Source: Pseudomonas sp. 2FG
GTDB lineage: Bacteria > Pseudomonadota > Gammaproteobacteria > Pseudomonadales > Pseudomonadaceae
Reading direction: 5' to 3'
DNA: 64,000 nucleotides
Assembly: GCF_005502935.1 (NCBI RefSeq)
Contig: NZ_SCMP01000009.1
Span: 124,001-188,000 of the forward strand
Within the stretch, counting starts at the first letter, position 1, and each line of letters begins with the position of its first letter. Under the pieces are notes generated by a model. The model was not told where the DNA came from, made no database searches, and saw only the letters and a program-made list of their open reading frames with translations. This document shows positions 16,362 through 28,992 of this stretch, piece by piece. Position numbers and translations under genes: made by a program.

Positions 16362-16721
16362 ATGGCCAAATCACTCCTGATCATCTGCCGCCAGGCGCCC
16401 TGGTCCGGCCCCGCTGCCCGCGAGGCACTGGATATCGCCCTGGCCGGCGGCGCCTTCGACCTGCCTGTCGGCCTGCTATTTCTCGACGACGGGGTTTTCC
16501 AGCTAGCCCAAGTCCAGCAACCCAGCGCATTGCAGCAGAAAGACCTGACCGCCAACCTCCAGGCCCTGCCACTGTTCGGCGTGGAATCGCTCTATGCCAG
16601 CACGCGCAGCCTGCAGGAGCGTGGCCTGGCTGCCCAACCCCTGAATTTACCGGTGCAAAGCCTGGATGATGCGGCGCTGGCCACCCTTATCGACCATTAC
16701 GACCAGGTGATCACCCTCTGA
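16362..16721 (+). CDS. tusC: Sulfurtransferase complex subunit TusC
   Basis: A 119-residue DsrF-like subunit of the TusBCD complex. The N-terminus MAKSLLIICRQAPW and the LFLDDGVFQL segment are family features. It has no transferred sulfur of its own in known complexes and plays a structural part. The ATG comes one base after the tusD stop codon. Confidence 0.93.
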   Translation: MAKSLLIICRQAPWSGPAAREALDIALAGGAFDLPVGLLFLDDGVFQLAQVQQPSALQQKDLTANLQALPLFGVESLYASTRSLQERGLAAQPLNLPVQSLDDAALATLIDHYDQVITL

Positions 16722-17020
16722 TGGCCACCCTGCATATCCTCTCCCATTCACCGTTCAGCGACAGCCGCCTGAGCAGTTGCCTGCGCCTGCTCGGCTCCGC
16801 GGATGCGCTGCTGCTGACGGGCGATGCGACCTACGCCCTGCAGCCCGGCAGCGCCCACCTGCAAGCGCTGGAACTGATGCCCGCCAGCATCGCGTTGTTT
16901 GCCCTCGACGAAGACCTGCACGCCCGCGCCCTAAGTGGCCCGGCCCGCCTGCAGGCGCTCGACTACCCGGGCTTTGTCGACATCTGCACGCGCTTTGCCA
17001 AGGTCAACAGCTGGCTATGA
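16721..17020 (+). CDS. tusB: Sulfurtransferase complex subunit TusB
   Basis: A 99-residue DsrH-like subunit, the smallest of TusBCD. It begins MATLHILSHSPF and ends FAKVNSWL, typical of the family. Its start codon shares one base with the tusC stop, so translation is coupled. Confidence 0.92.
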   Translation: MATLHILSHSPFSDSRLSSCLRLLGSADALLLTGDATYALQPGSAHLQALELMPASIALFALDEDLHARALSGPARLQALDYPGFVDICTRFAKVNSWL

Positions 17021-17352
17021 GGGCATTGATAGTCGATCGGCGCAGTATCGCGCTGGACAAAGACGGCTACCTGCTCGAGCTGAGCGACTGGTCGCCGGCT
17101 GTCGCCGAAGCCCTGGCCGCGCAGGAAGCATTGCCGCTGAGCGCCGAGCACTGGGAAGTCCTGCAACTGCTGCGGGCTTTCTATGGCGAATTCCAGCTTT
17201 CTCCGGCCACCCGCCCGCTGATCAAGTATGTGGCGCTGAAACTCGGACCGGAAAAAGGCAACAGCCTGCATCTCAACCGCCTGTTCAAGGGCACCCCAGC
17301 CAAACTCGCCGCCAAACTGGCGGGCCTGCCGAAGCCGACCAATTGCCTATGA
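17017..17352 (+). CDS. tusE: TusE/DsrC-family sulfur carrier
   Basis: A 111-residue DsrC-like protein. It carries the invariant penultimate Cys (PTNCL), the persulfide acceptor that receives sulfur from TusD and hands it to MnmA. The second Cys of dissimilatory DsrC, ten residues upstream, is absent (GTPAKLAAKLAG), which supports the tRNA-thiolation role over sulfite reduction. Its ATG overlaps the tusB stop by 4 bp. Confidence 0.92.
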   Translation: MRALIVDRRSIALDKDGYLLELSDWSPAVAEALAAQEALPLSAEHWEVLQLLRAFYGEFQLSPATRPLIKYVALKLGPEKGNSLHLNRLFKGTPAKLAAKLAGLPKPTNCL

Positions 17353-18347
17353 ATCCGCAGCCTCTGACTCTGACCACCCCAGCCGAGCACCCTTTCGCCC
17401 ATTACGTGCGTATCCTCGGTAAAGGCAAGCGTGGCGCCCGTAACATGACCCAGGACGAAGCCCGCGAGGCGATGGGCATGCTGCTCGATGGCACAGTCGA
17501 AGACACCCAACTGGGCGCCTTTCTGATGCTGATGCGCTACAAGGAGGAAAGCCCCGAGGAGTTGGCCGGCTTCACCCAGGCCGTTCGCGCGCGTCTGGGC
17601 GCCCCGGCCCTCGCCGTTGACCTGGACTGGCCGACCTACGCTGGCAAGAAACGCCACCTGCCCTGGTACCTGCTGGCCGCCAAGTGCCTGGCCAACAACG
17701 GTGTGCGCATCCTGATGCATGGCGGCGGCGCGCACACTGCCGGACGGCTGTACAGCGAGCAGTTGCTCGAATTGCTGGGCATCCCGCTTTGCCGCGACTG
17801 GCCGTCGGTCGGCCAGGCGCTCGAGCGGCAGAACCTCGCGTTCAGCCCGCTGGCAGACTGGATGCCGCAACTGCAACGGATGATCGACCTGCGCAACACC
17901 CTGGGCCTGCGTTCGCCGATCCACTCCCTAACCCGCGTGCTCAACCCACTCAACGCGCGCTGCGGCCTGCAGAGCATCTTCCATCCGGGCTATCAGGCGG
18001 CGCACCGCGAGGCCTGCCAGTTGCTCGGCGACCACAGCATCGTGATCAAAGGTGATGGCGGCGAGATCGAAATCAATCCGGATGTCGGCTCGCACCTGTA
18101 CGGCACGACCGGCGGCAGCAACTGGGATGAGGAATGGCCGGCGCTTTCGGCGCAGCGCCACGTCAAACCGGAAAGGCTTGATCCGGAACATCTGCGCGCC
18201 TTCTGGAAGGGCGAAGTCGAAGACGACTATGGCCGCCTGGCGGTGCAAGCCACGATGGCGCTGGCTCTACGCGGGCTAGGCAGGCCGCGCGAAGAGGCGT
18301 TCGCGCAAGCTCAGCAGTACTGGGATGCGCGCAATCAACCGATTTAA
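17349..18347 (+). CDS. ybiB: YbiB-like protein (TrpD2 family)
   Basis: A 332-residue member of the anthranilate phosphoribosyltransferase-like fold, in the YbiB/TrpD2 branch. It keeps the fold's helical N-terminus (TQDEAREAMGMLLDGTVEDTQ) and the MHGGGAHTAGR and IVIKGDGGEIEI segments, but the phosphoribosyl-diphosphate site is not that of true TrpD. E. coli YbiB binds nucleic acid without sequence preference and is damage-induced; enzymatic activity is not established. The ATGA overlap with tusE shows translational coupling to the sulfur-relay genes. Confidence 0.88.
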   Translation: MNPQPLTLTTPAEHPFAHYVRILGKGKRGARNMTQDEAREAMGMLLDGTVEDTQLGAFLMLMRYKEESPEELAGFTQAVRARLGAPALAVDLDWPTYAGKKRHLPWYLLAAKCLANNGVRILMHGGGAHTAGRLYSEQLLELLGIPLCRDWPSVGQALERQNLAFSPLADWMPQLQRMIDLRNTLGLRSPIHSLTRVLNPLNARCGLQSIFHPGYQAAHREACQLLGDHSIVIKGDGGEIEINPDVGSHLYGTTGGSNWDEEWPALSAQRHVKPERLDPEHLRAFWKGEVEDDYGRLAVQATMALALRGLGRPREEAFAQAQQYWDARNQPI

Positions 18348-18415
18348 TCGATCCTGAAGGCGTAGAGTTTGCGCCATTCGTTCGAATTCTTAACGCGGTA
18401 GCCTGGACGCCCCAT

Positions 18416-18444
18416 GGTGGAAAACCGCTATGCGGATTTTCCAC
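18416..18444. terminator. Hairpin between converging ybiB and cysG
   Basis: A near-perfect 13-bp stem (GGTGGAAAACCGC with GCGGATTTTCCACC, one bulge) with a 3-nt loop. It could end transcripts from both sides. Confidence 0.6.
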
Positions 18445-18453
18445 CCCACTCAA

Positions 18454-19848
18454 CTACACCTGTTCTTGAGCGCCTTCGAACCAGGCCAGCTTGTCCCGCA
18501 AGGTCACCACTTCACCGACTATTACCAGCGTCGGCGCATGCACCTCATGCTGCGCCACCAGTTCCGGCAGATTCGCCAAGGTACCGGTGAACACGCGCTG
18601 CTTGGCAGTGGTGCCCTGCTGGATCAGCGCGGCCGGAGTCGTGCTGGCGCGTCCGTGCCTGATCAGTTGCTCGCAGATAATCGGCAACCCGACCAAGCCC
18701 ATGTAGAACACCAGGGTTTGCCCCGGCGCAACGAGGTCGCCCCAAGGCAAATCGCAACTGCCATCCTTCAAATGACCAGTGACAAAGCGCACCGACTGGG
18801 CATAGTCGCGGTGGGTCAGCGGAATACCGGCATAGGCCGCGCAACCGCTGGCGGCGGTGATGCCCGGCACCACCTGGAAGGGGATGCCGTTGGCGGCCAA
18901 CTCCTCGATCTCTTCACCACCACGGCCAAAAATAAAGGGATCGCCGCCCTTCAAGCGCAATACGCGCTTGCCTTGCTGCGCCAGCTCGACCAACTGTTGG
19001 TTGAGCTCCTCTTGCGGCAGGGCATGTTCGGCGCGCTGCTTACCGACATAGATGCGCTCGGCATCCCGTCGGCACAGCTCGATGATCGCCGGCGCGACCA
19101 AACGGTCGTACAGCACTACGTCGGCCTGCTGCATCAAACGCAAGGCGCGGAAGGTCAGGAGATCGGGATCGCCAGGCCCGGCACCGACCAGATAGACCTC
19201 ACCGAGCCCCGTGGGGGCGGCGCCACTGAGTTTGGCTTGCAGCAGTTTCTCGGCTTCGGCGCCCTGCCCGGCCAACATGCGCTCGGCGATCGGGCCCTGG
19301 AATACATCTTCCCAGAACACCCGGCGCTGCTGCAGATTGGGAAACCGATCTTTGGCCTGGCTACGGAAACGCTTGGCCAACCCTGCCAGCTGGCCATAGC
19401 TGGCGGGAATCCAGGTTTCCAGCTTGGCGCGAATCAGGCGTGCCAGCACCGGCGCATCGCCGCCGCTGGAGACCGCCATCAGCAATGGCGAACGGTCGAC
19501 AATGGCCGGAAAAATAACGCTGCACAGGGCCGGCGCATCGACCACATTGACCGGTAGGCCACGGCCGCGAGCATCGTGCGACACCCTGGCATTCAATGGC
19601 TCGTCATCGGTGGCGGCGATAACCAACACGCAGCCCTCCAGATCGCTTGCCACATAGCCGCGCTCATGCAGCTCACCGCCACCCTGCTCGACCAGCTCGG
19701 CCAGCTGCGTCTCGATCTGCGGCGCCACAACGCGCAAAACCGCACCGGTGTCGGCTAGCAGGCGCGATTTGCGCAAGGCAATTTCGCCGCCACCAACCAC
19801 CAATACGCGCTGTCCGCGCAGGTTATGAAACAGCGGCAAAAAATCCAT
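18454..19848 (-). CDS. cysG: Siroheme synthase CysG
   Basis: A 464-residue fused enzyme making siroheme from uroporphyrinogen III for sulfite and nitrite reductases. Residues 1 to about 200 form the NAD-dependent dehydrogenase and ferrochelatase part ([15 protein letters not shown], Rossmann motif; [14 protein letters not shown]). Residues from about 215 form the SAM-dependent uroporphyrinogen methyltransferase ([40 protein letters not shown]). The gene starts right after serS, without a gap. Confidence 0.97.
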   Translation of the reverse strand: MDFLPLFHNLRGQRVLVVGGGEIALRKSRLLADTGAVLRVVAPQIETQLAELVEQGGGELHERGYVASDLEGCVLVIAATDDEPLNARVSHDARGRGLPVNVVDAPALCSVIFPAIVDRSPLLMAVSSGGDAPVLARLIRAKLETWIPASYGQLAGLAKRFRSQAKDRFPNLQQRRVFWEDVFQGPIAERMLAGQGAEAEKLLQAKLSGAAPTGLGEVYLVGAGPGDPDLLTFRALRLMQQADVVLYDRLVAPAIIELCRRDAERIYVGKQRAEHALPQEELNQQLVELAQQGKRVLRLKGGDPFIFGRGGEEIEELAANGIPFQVVPGITAASGCAAYAGIPLTHRDYAQSVRFVTGHLKDGSCDLPWGDLVAPGQTLVFYMGLVGLPIICEQLIRHGRASTTPAALIQQGTTAKQRVFTGTLANLPELVAQHEVHAPTLVIVGEVVTLRDKLAWFEGAQEQV

Positions 19849-21138
<1,290 letters not shown>

Positions 21139-21144
21139 TCATCA

Positions 21145-21519
21145 TCAGAGTTTGGTCAGGGACAAGCCCGCCCAGGTGGCGAGCAGGCCGCCGAGCACGC
21201 TGAGTGCCACATAGCCAAGAGCTAGCGGCAACTGCCCGCTTTCCAGCAAGCGCAGCGTGTCGAGGGAAAAGGAGGAAAAGGTCGTCAGCCCACCGAGAAA
21301 GCCGACGATCAAACCGGCGCGCAACTCCAGCGGTATATCCGGGCGGAGCAAGAGCAGGCCATAGAGGTAGCCGATCAGCAGACAACCGACAAGATTGACC
21401 AGCAGCGTGCCGACATTGAAGTGCTGCGGCCAATGGGCGCTGATCCAATTGGCGGTGGCAAAACGCAACAGGGTGCCCGCTGTACCGCCTACGGCGACCG
21501 CAAGAATCACTCGGATCAT
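21145..21519 (-). CDS. crcB: Fluoride channel CrcB/Fluc
   Basis: A 124-residue membrane protein with four hydrophobic helices. It forms dual-topology dimers that export fluoride. The [14 protein letters not shown] segment carries the family's central Na+-binding and Phe-box residues, and RFATANW is the conserved N-terminal Arg region. No fluoride riboswitch precedes it; its start overlaps the rarA stop by 4 bp, so it is expressed with rarA. Confidence 0.95.
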   Translation of the reverse strand: MIRVILAVAVGGTAGTLLRFATANWISAHWPQHFNVGTLLVNLVGCLLIGYLYGLLLLRPDIPLELRAGLIVGFLGGLTTFSSFSLDTLRLLESGQLPLALGYVALSVLGGLLATWAGLSLTKL

Positions 21520-22841
21520 GGCTTTCTCCGTTGCCGCGGACTGGCGCGATCCTGCGCCGCGAGATGATTCAGCTTGTCACGGATCTTCAGCTCCAGGCCG
21601 CGTGGCACCGGCTGGTAGTAACTGCGCGGCTCAAGGTTGTCCGGGAAGTAATCTTCGCCAGCGGCGTAGGCTTCCGGCTCATCGTGGGCATAGCGATATT
21701 CGTCGCCATAGCCCAGTTGCTTCATCAATTTGGTCGGGGCATTGCGCAGATGCAGCGGCACTTCCAGCGAACCATGCTCAGCAGCATCCCGCAGCGCGGC
21801 GTTGAAGGCGTTGTAGACCGCGTTGCTCTTCGGCGCGCAGGCCAGATAGACGATGGCTTGCGCCACCGCCAGCTCGCCTTCCGGGCTGCCCAGGCGCTCT
21901 TGCACGTCCCAGGCGGACAGGCACAGGCTCAGCGCCCGCGGGTCGGCGTTGCCAATATCTTCACTGGCCATACGCACCACGCGGCGGGCGATATACAGCG
22001 GGTCGCAGCCACCGTCGAGCATGCGCGCGAACCAATACAAGGCGCCGTCCGGGCTGGAGCCGCGGACCGACTTATGCAATGCGGAAATCTGGTCATAGAA
22101 GGCTTCGCCGCCCTTATCGAAACGACGACGGCTGTCACCCAGCAGGTTCTGCAACAGCTCGACGCTGATCTCGCTGTCGTCTTCGGCCAGATCAGCGGCG
22201 TTCTCGAGGAAGTTCAGCAACCGTCGACCATCGCCATCGGCGGCCGCCAGGAGAATCTTGAAGCTGTCTTCCGGCAAGCTCAAGCGGCGATCGCCCAAGC
22301 CTTTCGGCTCGTTCAGGGCGCGCGCTACCAGTTTGCGCAGCGCCTGTTCATCCAGGCTTTTCAGCACATAGACGCGAGCGCGGGAAAGCAGCGCGTTGTT
22401 CAGCTCGAACGAGGGGTTCTCGGTGGTCGCGCCGATGAAGATCAGCGTGCCGTCTTCCACGTAGGGGAGAAAGGCATCCTGCTGCGACTTGTTGAAGCGA
22501 TGCACTTCATCGACGAAGAGAATGGTTCGCCGGCCGTACTGCGCGGCATGCTGCTGGGCGATCTCCACTGCCTGACGGATTTCCTTCACCCCGGACAGCA
22601 CCGCCGAGAGCGTTTCGAAATGCGCATCGGAAACCTGCGCCAGCAACCGCGCCAGCGTGGTCTTGCCGACACCCGGCGGCCCCCAGAAGATCATCGAGTG
22701 CAGCGCGCCCTGCTCCAGCGCCTCGCGCAGCGGCTTGCCACGGGCCAGCAGGTGTTCCTGACCGACGTACTCGTCCAAGCTGGCTGCACGCAGGCGGGCG
22801 GCCAGGGGTTGAGCGACGGGGGTATTACGGAACAGGTCCAT
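21516..22841 (-). CDS. rarA: Replication-associated recombination protein RarA
   Basis: A 441-residue AAA+ ATPase (MgsA/WRNIP1 family) that acts at stalled replication forks. Walker [10 protein letters not shown] at 54-62, Walker [15 protein letters not shown], sensor 1 [12 protein letters not shown]. The C-terminal half holds the tetramer domain with [20 protein letters not shown]. It sits between lolA and crcB, as in other Pseudomonas. Confidence 0.96.
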   Translation of the reverse strand: MDLFRNTPVAQPLAARLRAASLDEYVGQEHLLARGKPLREALEQGALHSMIFWGPPGVGKTTLARLLAQVSDAHFETLSAVLSGVKEIRQAVEIAQQHAAQYGRRTILFVDEVHRFNKSQQDAFLPYVEDGTLIFIGATTENPSFELNNALLSRARVYVLKSLDEQALRKLVARALNEPKGLGDRRLSLPEDSFKILLAAADGDGRRLLNFLENAADLAEDDSEISVELLQNLLGDSRRRFDKGGEAFYDQISALHKSVRGSSPDGALYWFARMLDGGCDPLYIARRVVRMASEDIGNADPRALSLCLSAWDVQERLGSPEGELAVAQAIVYLACAPKSNAVYNAFNAALRDAAEHGSLEVPLHLRNAPTKLMKQLGYGDEYRYAHDEPEAYAAGEDYFPDNLEPRSYYQPVPRGLELKIRDKLNHLAAQDRASPRQRRKP

Positions 22842-22860
22842 GGGCTGCGGTCGGCACCTC

Positions 22861-23487
22861 TTACTCTTGAATCACATCAGCGCCGGCCGGGATATCGAAA
22901 GTGAACTGGCCGGCATCCAGCGCCGCGTTCATCTTCACCCCGAGGAACAGAATATTGGTGCGCTGGCCGACACTGTCGATCAACTGCATGTCGTTGATCA
23001 CGCCTTTGCGGAAGGACAGGCGCAGGTTATCGAACAGCGTGTCCTTGGCTTTCGGCTTGAGGGTGAAGTCCACCACATCGCCGGCTTCCTTGAAGCTGAT
23101 GTCGAAGTTCTGGCGAATCTGCGAAACATCCCCGGAGAGCAGCAAGGCCGGCGTGTGAGTCAAACGCTGGTCGAGCTTTTGAATCGTCACCTGCTGCAGA
23201 TCCGGGTCATACAACCAGACCTTCTGGCCATTGGATACCAGTAACTGCTCTTGGGGAGCGTCGGTATGCCAACGGAACAAGCCCGGACGCTTCAAGGCCA
23301 GTTCACCAGCCGTTTCCTGCAGCTGCGTGCCGGTACCGTCCAGGGTCAGCTGGGAGAAACGCGCAGTGATGGTCTGCGCCTGGCTGAGCAGTTGGGTCAG
23401 GCGCTGAACGGCGGCCTCGTCGTCGGCCTGGGCTGGGATGACGGCAAAAGCCATGGCTGCCAGCAACAGCATGCGGATCAGGCGCAT
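22861..23487 (-). CDS. lolA: Outer-membrane lipoprotein carrier LolA
   Basis: A 208-residue periplasmic chaperone that takes lipoproteins from LolCDE and delivers them to LolB. A signal peptide ([21 protein letters not shown]) precedes the mature part, which shows the LolA features [12 protein letters not shown] and [18 protein letters not shown] start at the ATG at 23487, with GAGG 8 nt upstream; seven more codons upstream are open but leave a poorer signal peptide. It follows ftsK by 30 bp. Confidence 0.95.
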   Translation of the reverse strand: MRLIRMLLLAAMAFAVIPAQADDEAAVQRLTQLLSQAQTITARFSQLTLDGTGTQLQETAGELALKRPGLFRWHTDAPQEQLLVSNGQKVWLYDPDLQQVTIQKLDQRLTHTPALLLSGDVSQIRQNFDISFKEAGDVVDFTLKPKAKDTLFDNLRLSFRKGVINDMQLIDSVGQRTNILFLGVKMNAALDAGQFTFDIPAGADVIQE

Positions 23488-23517
23488 GTAAATCCTCATT
23501 GAATCCATGGGTAGGCG

Positions 23518-25923
23518 TTAATCGCGAGTCGGGCCCGGAGCAATCACTTCACGGGAGCCGTTGGTGTTCATAGATGTCACTACGCCGGCCATCTCCATGG
23601 CTTCGACCATTCGCGCGGCGCGGTTGTAGCCAATTTTCAGCTTGCGCTGTACGGCGGAGATCGAAGCTCGACGGCTCTCGGTCACGAAGCGCACGGCTTC
23701 GTCATACAGCGGATCATCCTCACTGCCTTCGCTGCCACCTTCGCCACTGCCGCCGTCGAAGCCGCTGCCAGCCTCTTCCACGCCGGCGAGAATGTCCTCG
23801 ATGTAATCGGGCGCGCCGCGCAGTTTCCAGGCCTCGACCACCCGATGAACCTCTTCGTCGGAAACGAAGGCGCCATGCACGCGGATCGGCAGGCCGGTGC
23901 CCGGCGGCAGATAGAGCATGTCACCGTGGCCGAGTAGCTGTTCCGCGCCGCCCTGGTCGAGAATGGTCCGCGAGTCGATCTTGCTGGAGACCTGGAACGC
24001 CATGCGCGTCGGGATGTTGGCTTTGATCAGGCCGGTGATCACATCCACCGACGGCCGCTGAGTGGCGAGAATCAGGTGAATACCCGCGGCCCGTGCCTTC
24101 TGGGCGATACGCGCGATCAGCTCTTCGACCTTCTTGCCAACGATCATCATCATGTCGGCGAATTCGTCGACCACCACCACTATGGTTGGCAGGGTCTTCA
24201 GCAGTGGCGCTTCGTCGTGGATGCTTTCGCGCTTATACAGCGGATCGACCAGCGGTTCACCCGCCTCTTCGGCATCCTTCACCTTGCGGTTGAAGCCGGC
24301 AAGGTTGCGCACCCCCATTTTCGACATCAGCTTATAGCGCCGCTCCATCTCGGCAACGCTCCAGCGCAGGGCGTTGGCAGCCTCTTTCATGTCGGTCACG
24401 ACTGGGCAGAGCAAGTGCGGAATGCCTTCGTAGATCGACAGCTCAAGCATTTTTGGGTCGATCATGATCAGCCGGGCATCTTCTGGCCCGGACTTGAACA
24501 GAATCGACAGGATCATGGCATTCACGCCCACCGACTTACCGGAACCGGTGGTACCGGCGACCAGCAGGTGTGGCATCCGCGCCAGGTCGGTAATCACCGG
24601 GCGGCCGCCGATGTCATGCCCCAGCGCCAGGGTCACCGGCGACTTGGCTTCGTCGTACTCGGGGGAGGACAGCACCTCCGAGAAACGCACGATCTGGCGG
24701 TCTTCGTTAGGTATCTCGATACCCACAGTGGTTTTACCTGGGATAACTTCCACCACCCGCACGCTGATCACCGCCAGCGAGCGCGCCAGATCCTTGGCCA
24801 GACCGGAGATGCGGCTGACTTTGATCCCAGCGGCCGGCTGGATTTCGAAACGGGTAATCACCGGGCCCGGATGCACGGACTCGACGATAACCTCGACACC
24901 GAACTCTTTGAGCTTGATCTCCAGCAGACGCGACATGGCCTCCAGGGACTCCGGGGAATACTTCTTCTGCTTCTTCTCGGCCGCATCGAGGATGGATATC
25001 GGTGGCAAGGTGCCCTCGACCGCGCTATCGACGAACAGCGGCGCCTGCTTCTCTTTCTGCACGCGCTTGCTCGGCTCAACTGCTTTAGGCACAGCGGGCG
25101 GGGTAATCACCGGTGCGGGGCGCTTCTCACGCTCGCTCATGTGCTTGCTCAGGGCTTCTTCGCGCTCGATCAGGCGCTCTTTGACCTTCGCCTGTTCACG
25201 CCGGTCATGCACCATAGGTGCGGCCACTTCGCTGACGCGAGCATCGACTTCGCGCAACTGGGCGACCAACTGCTTACGCTCGACCCGCGCACTCCACCAA
25301 TTGTTGGTGGCGTTTTGGATCAGCTCGAACAGATCGAGGGTGATCTTGCCGGTCAGATCCATGACTTTGAACCAGGACAGGTCGCTAAACACCGTCAGAC
25401 CGAACAGAAACAAGGCGATAAACAGCAAGGTGCTGCCCTGCACATTCAGCGCCGAAACCGCCAACTGCCCCAGGCTCTCACCCAAGGCACCGCCAGCCGA
25501 AGCAGGCATGCTGGGGCCCGAATGAAAGTGGATATAGGCCAAGGCCGCTCCGGACAAAACCAGGAACACCAGACCAATCAACCGCCAAGAAAACAACCAG
25601 CCACTCCACTGCCAGGGCTGGTGACGGTGGCGAAAGACCTGGAGGGTCTTCACCGCCAACAGCAGTGGAAACAGATAGGCGAAATAACCGAGGGCCATGA
25701 ACAGGATATCGGCAAACCATGCACCGGCGCGGCCAGCGGCGTTCTGAACCTGCACGACATTGCTGGTATGGGTCCAACCCGGATCGTTCTGATCGTAGGT
25801 CAGCAGCGCCATCCAAAGATAAAGGCAGAGCGCACCCAGCGCGATCAGCGCACCTTCCTTGAGACGGTAGTGCAGTTGCTGACGCCAAACTGCTGCTTGA
25901 GCGGTGGTGGTGGAATTCTTCAA
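23518..25923 (-). CDS. ftsK: DNA translocase FtsK
   Basis: An 801-residue divisome protein. The first 190 residues hold four or five membrane helices; a fairly short, charged linker follows. The motor has Walker [14 protein letters not shown] near 456, [19 protein letters not shown], and Walker [14 protein letters not shown]. The gamma winged helix at the end ([25 protein letters not shown]) reads KOPS sequences and activates XerCD at dif. It is the first gene of the run down to cysG and is divergent from trxB. Confidence 0.97.
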   Translation of the reverse strand: MKNSTTTAQAAVWRQQLHYRLKEGALIALGALCLYLWMALLTYDQNDPGWTHTSNVVQVQNAAGRAGAWFADILFMALGYFAYLFPLLLAVKTLQVFRHRHQPWQWSGWLFSWRLIGLVFLVLSGAALAYIHFHSGPSMPASAGGALGESLGQLAVSALNVQGSTLLFIALFLFGLTVFSDLSWFKVMDLTGKITLDLFELIQNATNNWWSARVERKQLVAQLREVDARVSEVAAPMVHDRREQAKVKERLIEREEALSKHMSEREKRPAPVITPPAVPKAVEPSKRVQKEKQAPLFVDSAVEGTLPPISILDAAEKKQKKYSPESLEAMSRLLEIKLKEFGVEVIVESVHPGPVITRFEIQPAAGIKVSRISGLAKDLARSLAVISVRVVEVIPGKTTVGIEIPNEDRQIVRFSEVLSSPEYDEAKSPVTLALGHDIGGRPVITDLARMPHLLVAGTTGSGKSVGVNAMILSILFKSGPEDARLIMIDPKMLELSIYEGIPHLLCPVVTDMKEAANALRWSVAEMERRYKLMSKMGVRNLAGFNRKVKDAEEAGEPLVDPLYKRESIHDEAPLLKTLPTIVVVVDEFADMMMIVGKKVEELIARIAQKARAAGIHLILATQRPSVDVITGLIKANIPTRMAFQVSSKIDSRTILDQGGAEQLLGHGDMLYLPPGTGLPIRVHGAFVSDEEVHRVVEAWKLRGAPDYIEDILAGVEEAGSGFDGGSGEGGSEGSEDDPLYDEAVRFVTESRRASISAVQRKLKIGYNRAARMVEAMEMAGVVTSMNTNGSREVIAPGPTRD

Positions 25924-26136
25924 AACGCGTCTTTTCCTGCGCCTACGGCGCGCCCAACAATCGATTGACGGCGAAAACTTGGCCTATTGTACGGGTTTGC
26001 CCGCCTGATGCCACGCCGCGCGGCAGGCTTATGGCGCGTTTTGCCGGCCTCTCCCGCTTCGGTGTAGCATAGCCAACAGCACTTTCCGTGTGGCTCAATT
26101 TGAGCACGCATTCTCTTTTGTGACAAAGGCTTATGA

Positions 26137-27099
<963 letters not shown>

Positions 27100-27157
27100 G
27101 CCCTGTAGGTGGGCGCCCCGCGCCCACCTCAGCCCTACCCTCTCGGCCATAGCCTCT

Positions 27158-27838
27158 ATGCTGACCTGGCTCCAGCGCGACGCCCTGGACTTCCCTTCTC
27201 TCGACAAGGCCCTGCGCGAGCCCAACGGCCTGCTCGCGGCCGGCGGTGACTTGAGCGCCGACCGCCTGATCCAAGCCTACCGTCACGGCTGCTTTCCCTG
27301 GTACCAGGAAGGGCAGCCAATTCTCTGGTGGTCGCCGGATCCACGCACCGTGCTATTTCCGGGTGAGCTGCACATTTCCCGCAGCCTGAACAAGATCCTG
27401 CGCCAAGCCCGCTATCAGGTGACCTTCGATCGGGATTTCGCAGCCGTGATCCAGGCCTGCGCAGCTCCGCGCACCCATGCCGACGGCACCTGGATCACCT
27501 CCAGCATGCAAGCGGCGTATCTGGAATTGCATCGGCGCGGCATTGCCCACTCGGTCGAAGTCAGGCTCGACGGGGAGCTGGTCGGCGGGCTTTATGGGTT
27601 AGCGATGGGCCAGCTGTTTTTCGGTGAATCCATGTTCAGTCGAGCCGATAACGCCTCCAAGCTGGGCTTTGCCACGCTGATCGAGCACCTGAGGGACTGG
27701 GGTTTCGTGCTGATCGACTGCCAAATGCCCACTCAGCACCTGCAGAACTTTGGCGCCCGCGCCATTCCTCGCATCGAGTTCGCCGGCTACCTGACCCGCC
27801 ACCTGAGTCAAGCGAATACGGCTGACTGGCTTGCCTAG
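27158..27838 (+). CDS. aat: Leucyl/phenylalanyl-tRNA-protein transferase
   Basis: A 226-residue enzyme that adds Leu or Phe to proteins with N-terminal Arg or Lys, making them substrates for ClpS-ClpAP. Family segments: [38 protein letters not shown] and [12 protein letters not shown]. The start is [13 protein letters not shown] (ATG 27158); the frame is open upstream within trxB. It is followed by the second transferase gene and, nearby, clpA and clpS. Confidence 0.96.
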   Translation: MLTWLQRDALDFPSLDKALREPNGLLAAGGDLSADRLIQAYRHGCFPWYQEGQPILWWSPDPRTVLFPGELHISRSLNKILRQARYQVTFDRDFAAVIQACAAPRTHADGTWITSSMQAAYLELHRRGIAHSVEVRLDGELVGGLYGLAMGQLFFGESMFSRADNASKLGFATLIEHLRDWGFVLIDCQMPTQHLQNFGARAIPRIEFAGYLTRHLSQANTADWLA

Positions 27839-27891
27839 GCGAGTTCGGCAGCCTGGCATACACTTACTTAAGGCTCCCCTGAGAGTTCACC

Positions 27892-28599
27892 ATGACCGAG
27901 CTGGCTCGCCTTAAGTTTTACGCCACTCAGCCACATCCCTGCAGCTATCTGCCCGAGGAACAGGCCACAACGCTGTTTCTTGACCCCAGCCAGCCAATGG
28001 ACGTGGAGGTCTATGCTGAGCTTTCGGAAATGGGCTTTCGCCGCAGCGGCGATCACTTGTACCGCCCACATTGCCAGCGCTGCACAGCCTGCGTGCCAGC
28101 GCGCATTCCTGCGGTGCACTTCGCCCCTACCCGCCAGCAACGACGAATCCTCAAGCGCAACGAAGAGCTTCAGGTTCGCGCCGTGCGCCCAGCCTTCAAT
28201 GAAGAGTATTACGCGCTCTACGCGCGCTATATCGAGCAGCGCCACGCCGATGGCGACATGTATCCACCCAACCGCGATCAATTCACCACTTTCTTGGTGC
28301 GCGATCTGCCTTTTTCCCGCTTTTACGAGTTCCGCCTGTCCGGTCGCTTGCTCGCGGTCGCCGTAACCGACGTACTGCCCAATGGCCTTTCCGCGGTTTA
28401 CACCTTCTACGATCCCGACGAGGAGCGCCGCAGCCTGGGCCGTTACGCCATCCTCTGGCAGATCGGCGAAACCGTTCGTCTAGGCTTGCAGGCGGTCTAT
28501 CTTGGCTATTGGATCAAGAGCTGCCGGAAGATGAACTACAAGACCCAATACCGCCCCATCGAGCTGTTCGTCAATCAGCGCTGGATAACCCTCTCCTAG
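27892..28599 (+). CDS. bpt: Aspartate/glutamate leucyltransferase Bpt
   Basis: A 235-residue protein related to eukaryotic arginyl-transferase (ATE1). Bacterial versions add Leu to N-terminal Asp or Glu. It has the N-terminal Cys cluster [11 protein letters not shown] and [15 protein letters not shown], and the C-terminal [18 protein letters not shown]. The enzyme is often annotated as ate. Together with Aat it feeds the N-degron pathway. Confidence 0.94.
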
Positions 28600-28712
28600 G
28601 CCCTGAGCCTAATTACCTTGGCGGCCAGACCTATTTTCGGGCACAATGCACGCCGCTTTTGCCTGGCGCCAGTTGCACCGGGCCACTCATTGGATACCGA
28701 GGGCTTTACTGC

Positions 28713-28931
28713 ATGTCGAAAGAAGACAGCTTCGAAATGGAAGGCACTGTCGTCGACACCCTGCCCAACACCATGTTCCGTGTGGAGTTGGAAAATGGGC
28801 ACGTCGTAACCGCGCACATTTCCGGCAAGATGCGCAAGAACTACATCCGCATCCTGACCGGCGACAAAGTACGTGTTGAATTGACGCCCTACGACTTGAG
28901 CAAGGGCCGCATTACCTACCGCGCGCGCTAA
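28713..28931 (+). CDS. infA: Translation initiation factor IF-1
   Basis: A 72-residue S1-fold protein that binds the A-site of the 30S subunit during initiation. [38 protein letters not shown] and [10 protein letters not shown] are all as expected. The ATG is at 28713. Confidence 0.97.
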
Positions 28932-28940
28932 GCCAGCCCC

Positions 28941-28976
28941 AATGAAAACGCCCGGCAATTGCCGGGCGTTTTCATT
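28941..28976. terminator. Bidirectional terminator between infA and clpA
   Basis: A long perfect inverted repeat with core CGCCCGGCAATTGCCGGGCG, flanked by A-rich and T-rich sides, works for both converging genes. Confidence 0.88.
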
Positions 28977-28992
28977 TCTTGCTAGTTAATGG

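Noticed and set aside
17349..18347. Anthranilate phosphoribosyltransferase (trpD)
   Set aside because: The fold matches, but length, motifs and the link to tusE identify the YbiB branch, not tryptophan synthesis.
21145..21600. Possible fluoride riboswitch before crcB
   Set aside because: crcB starts inside the end of rarA, and no riboswitch-like sequence lies upstream.
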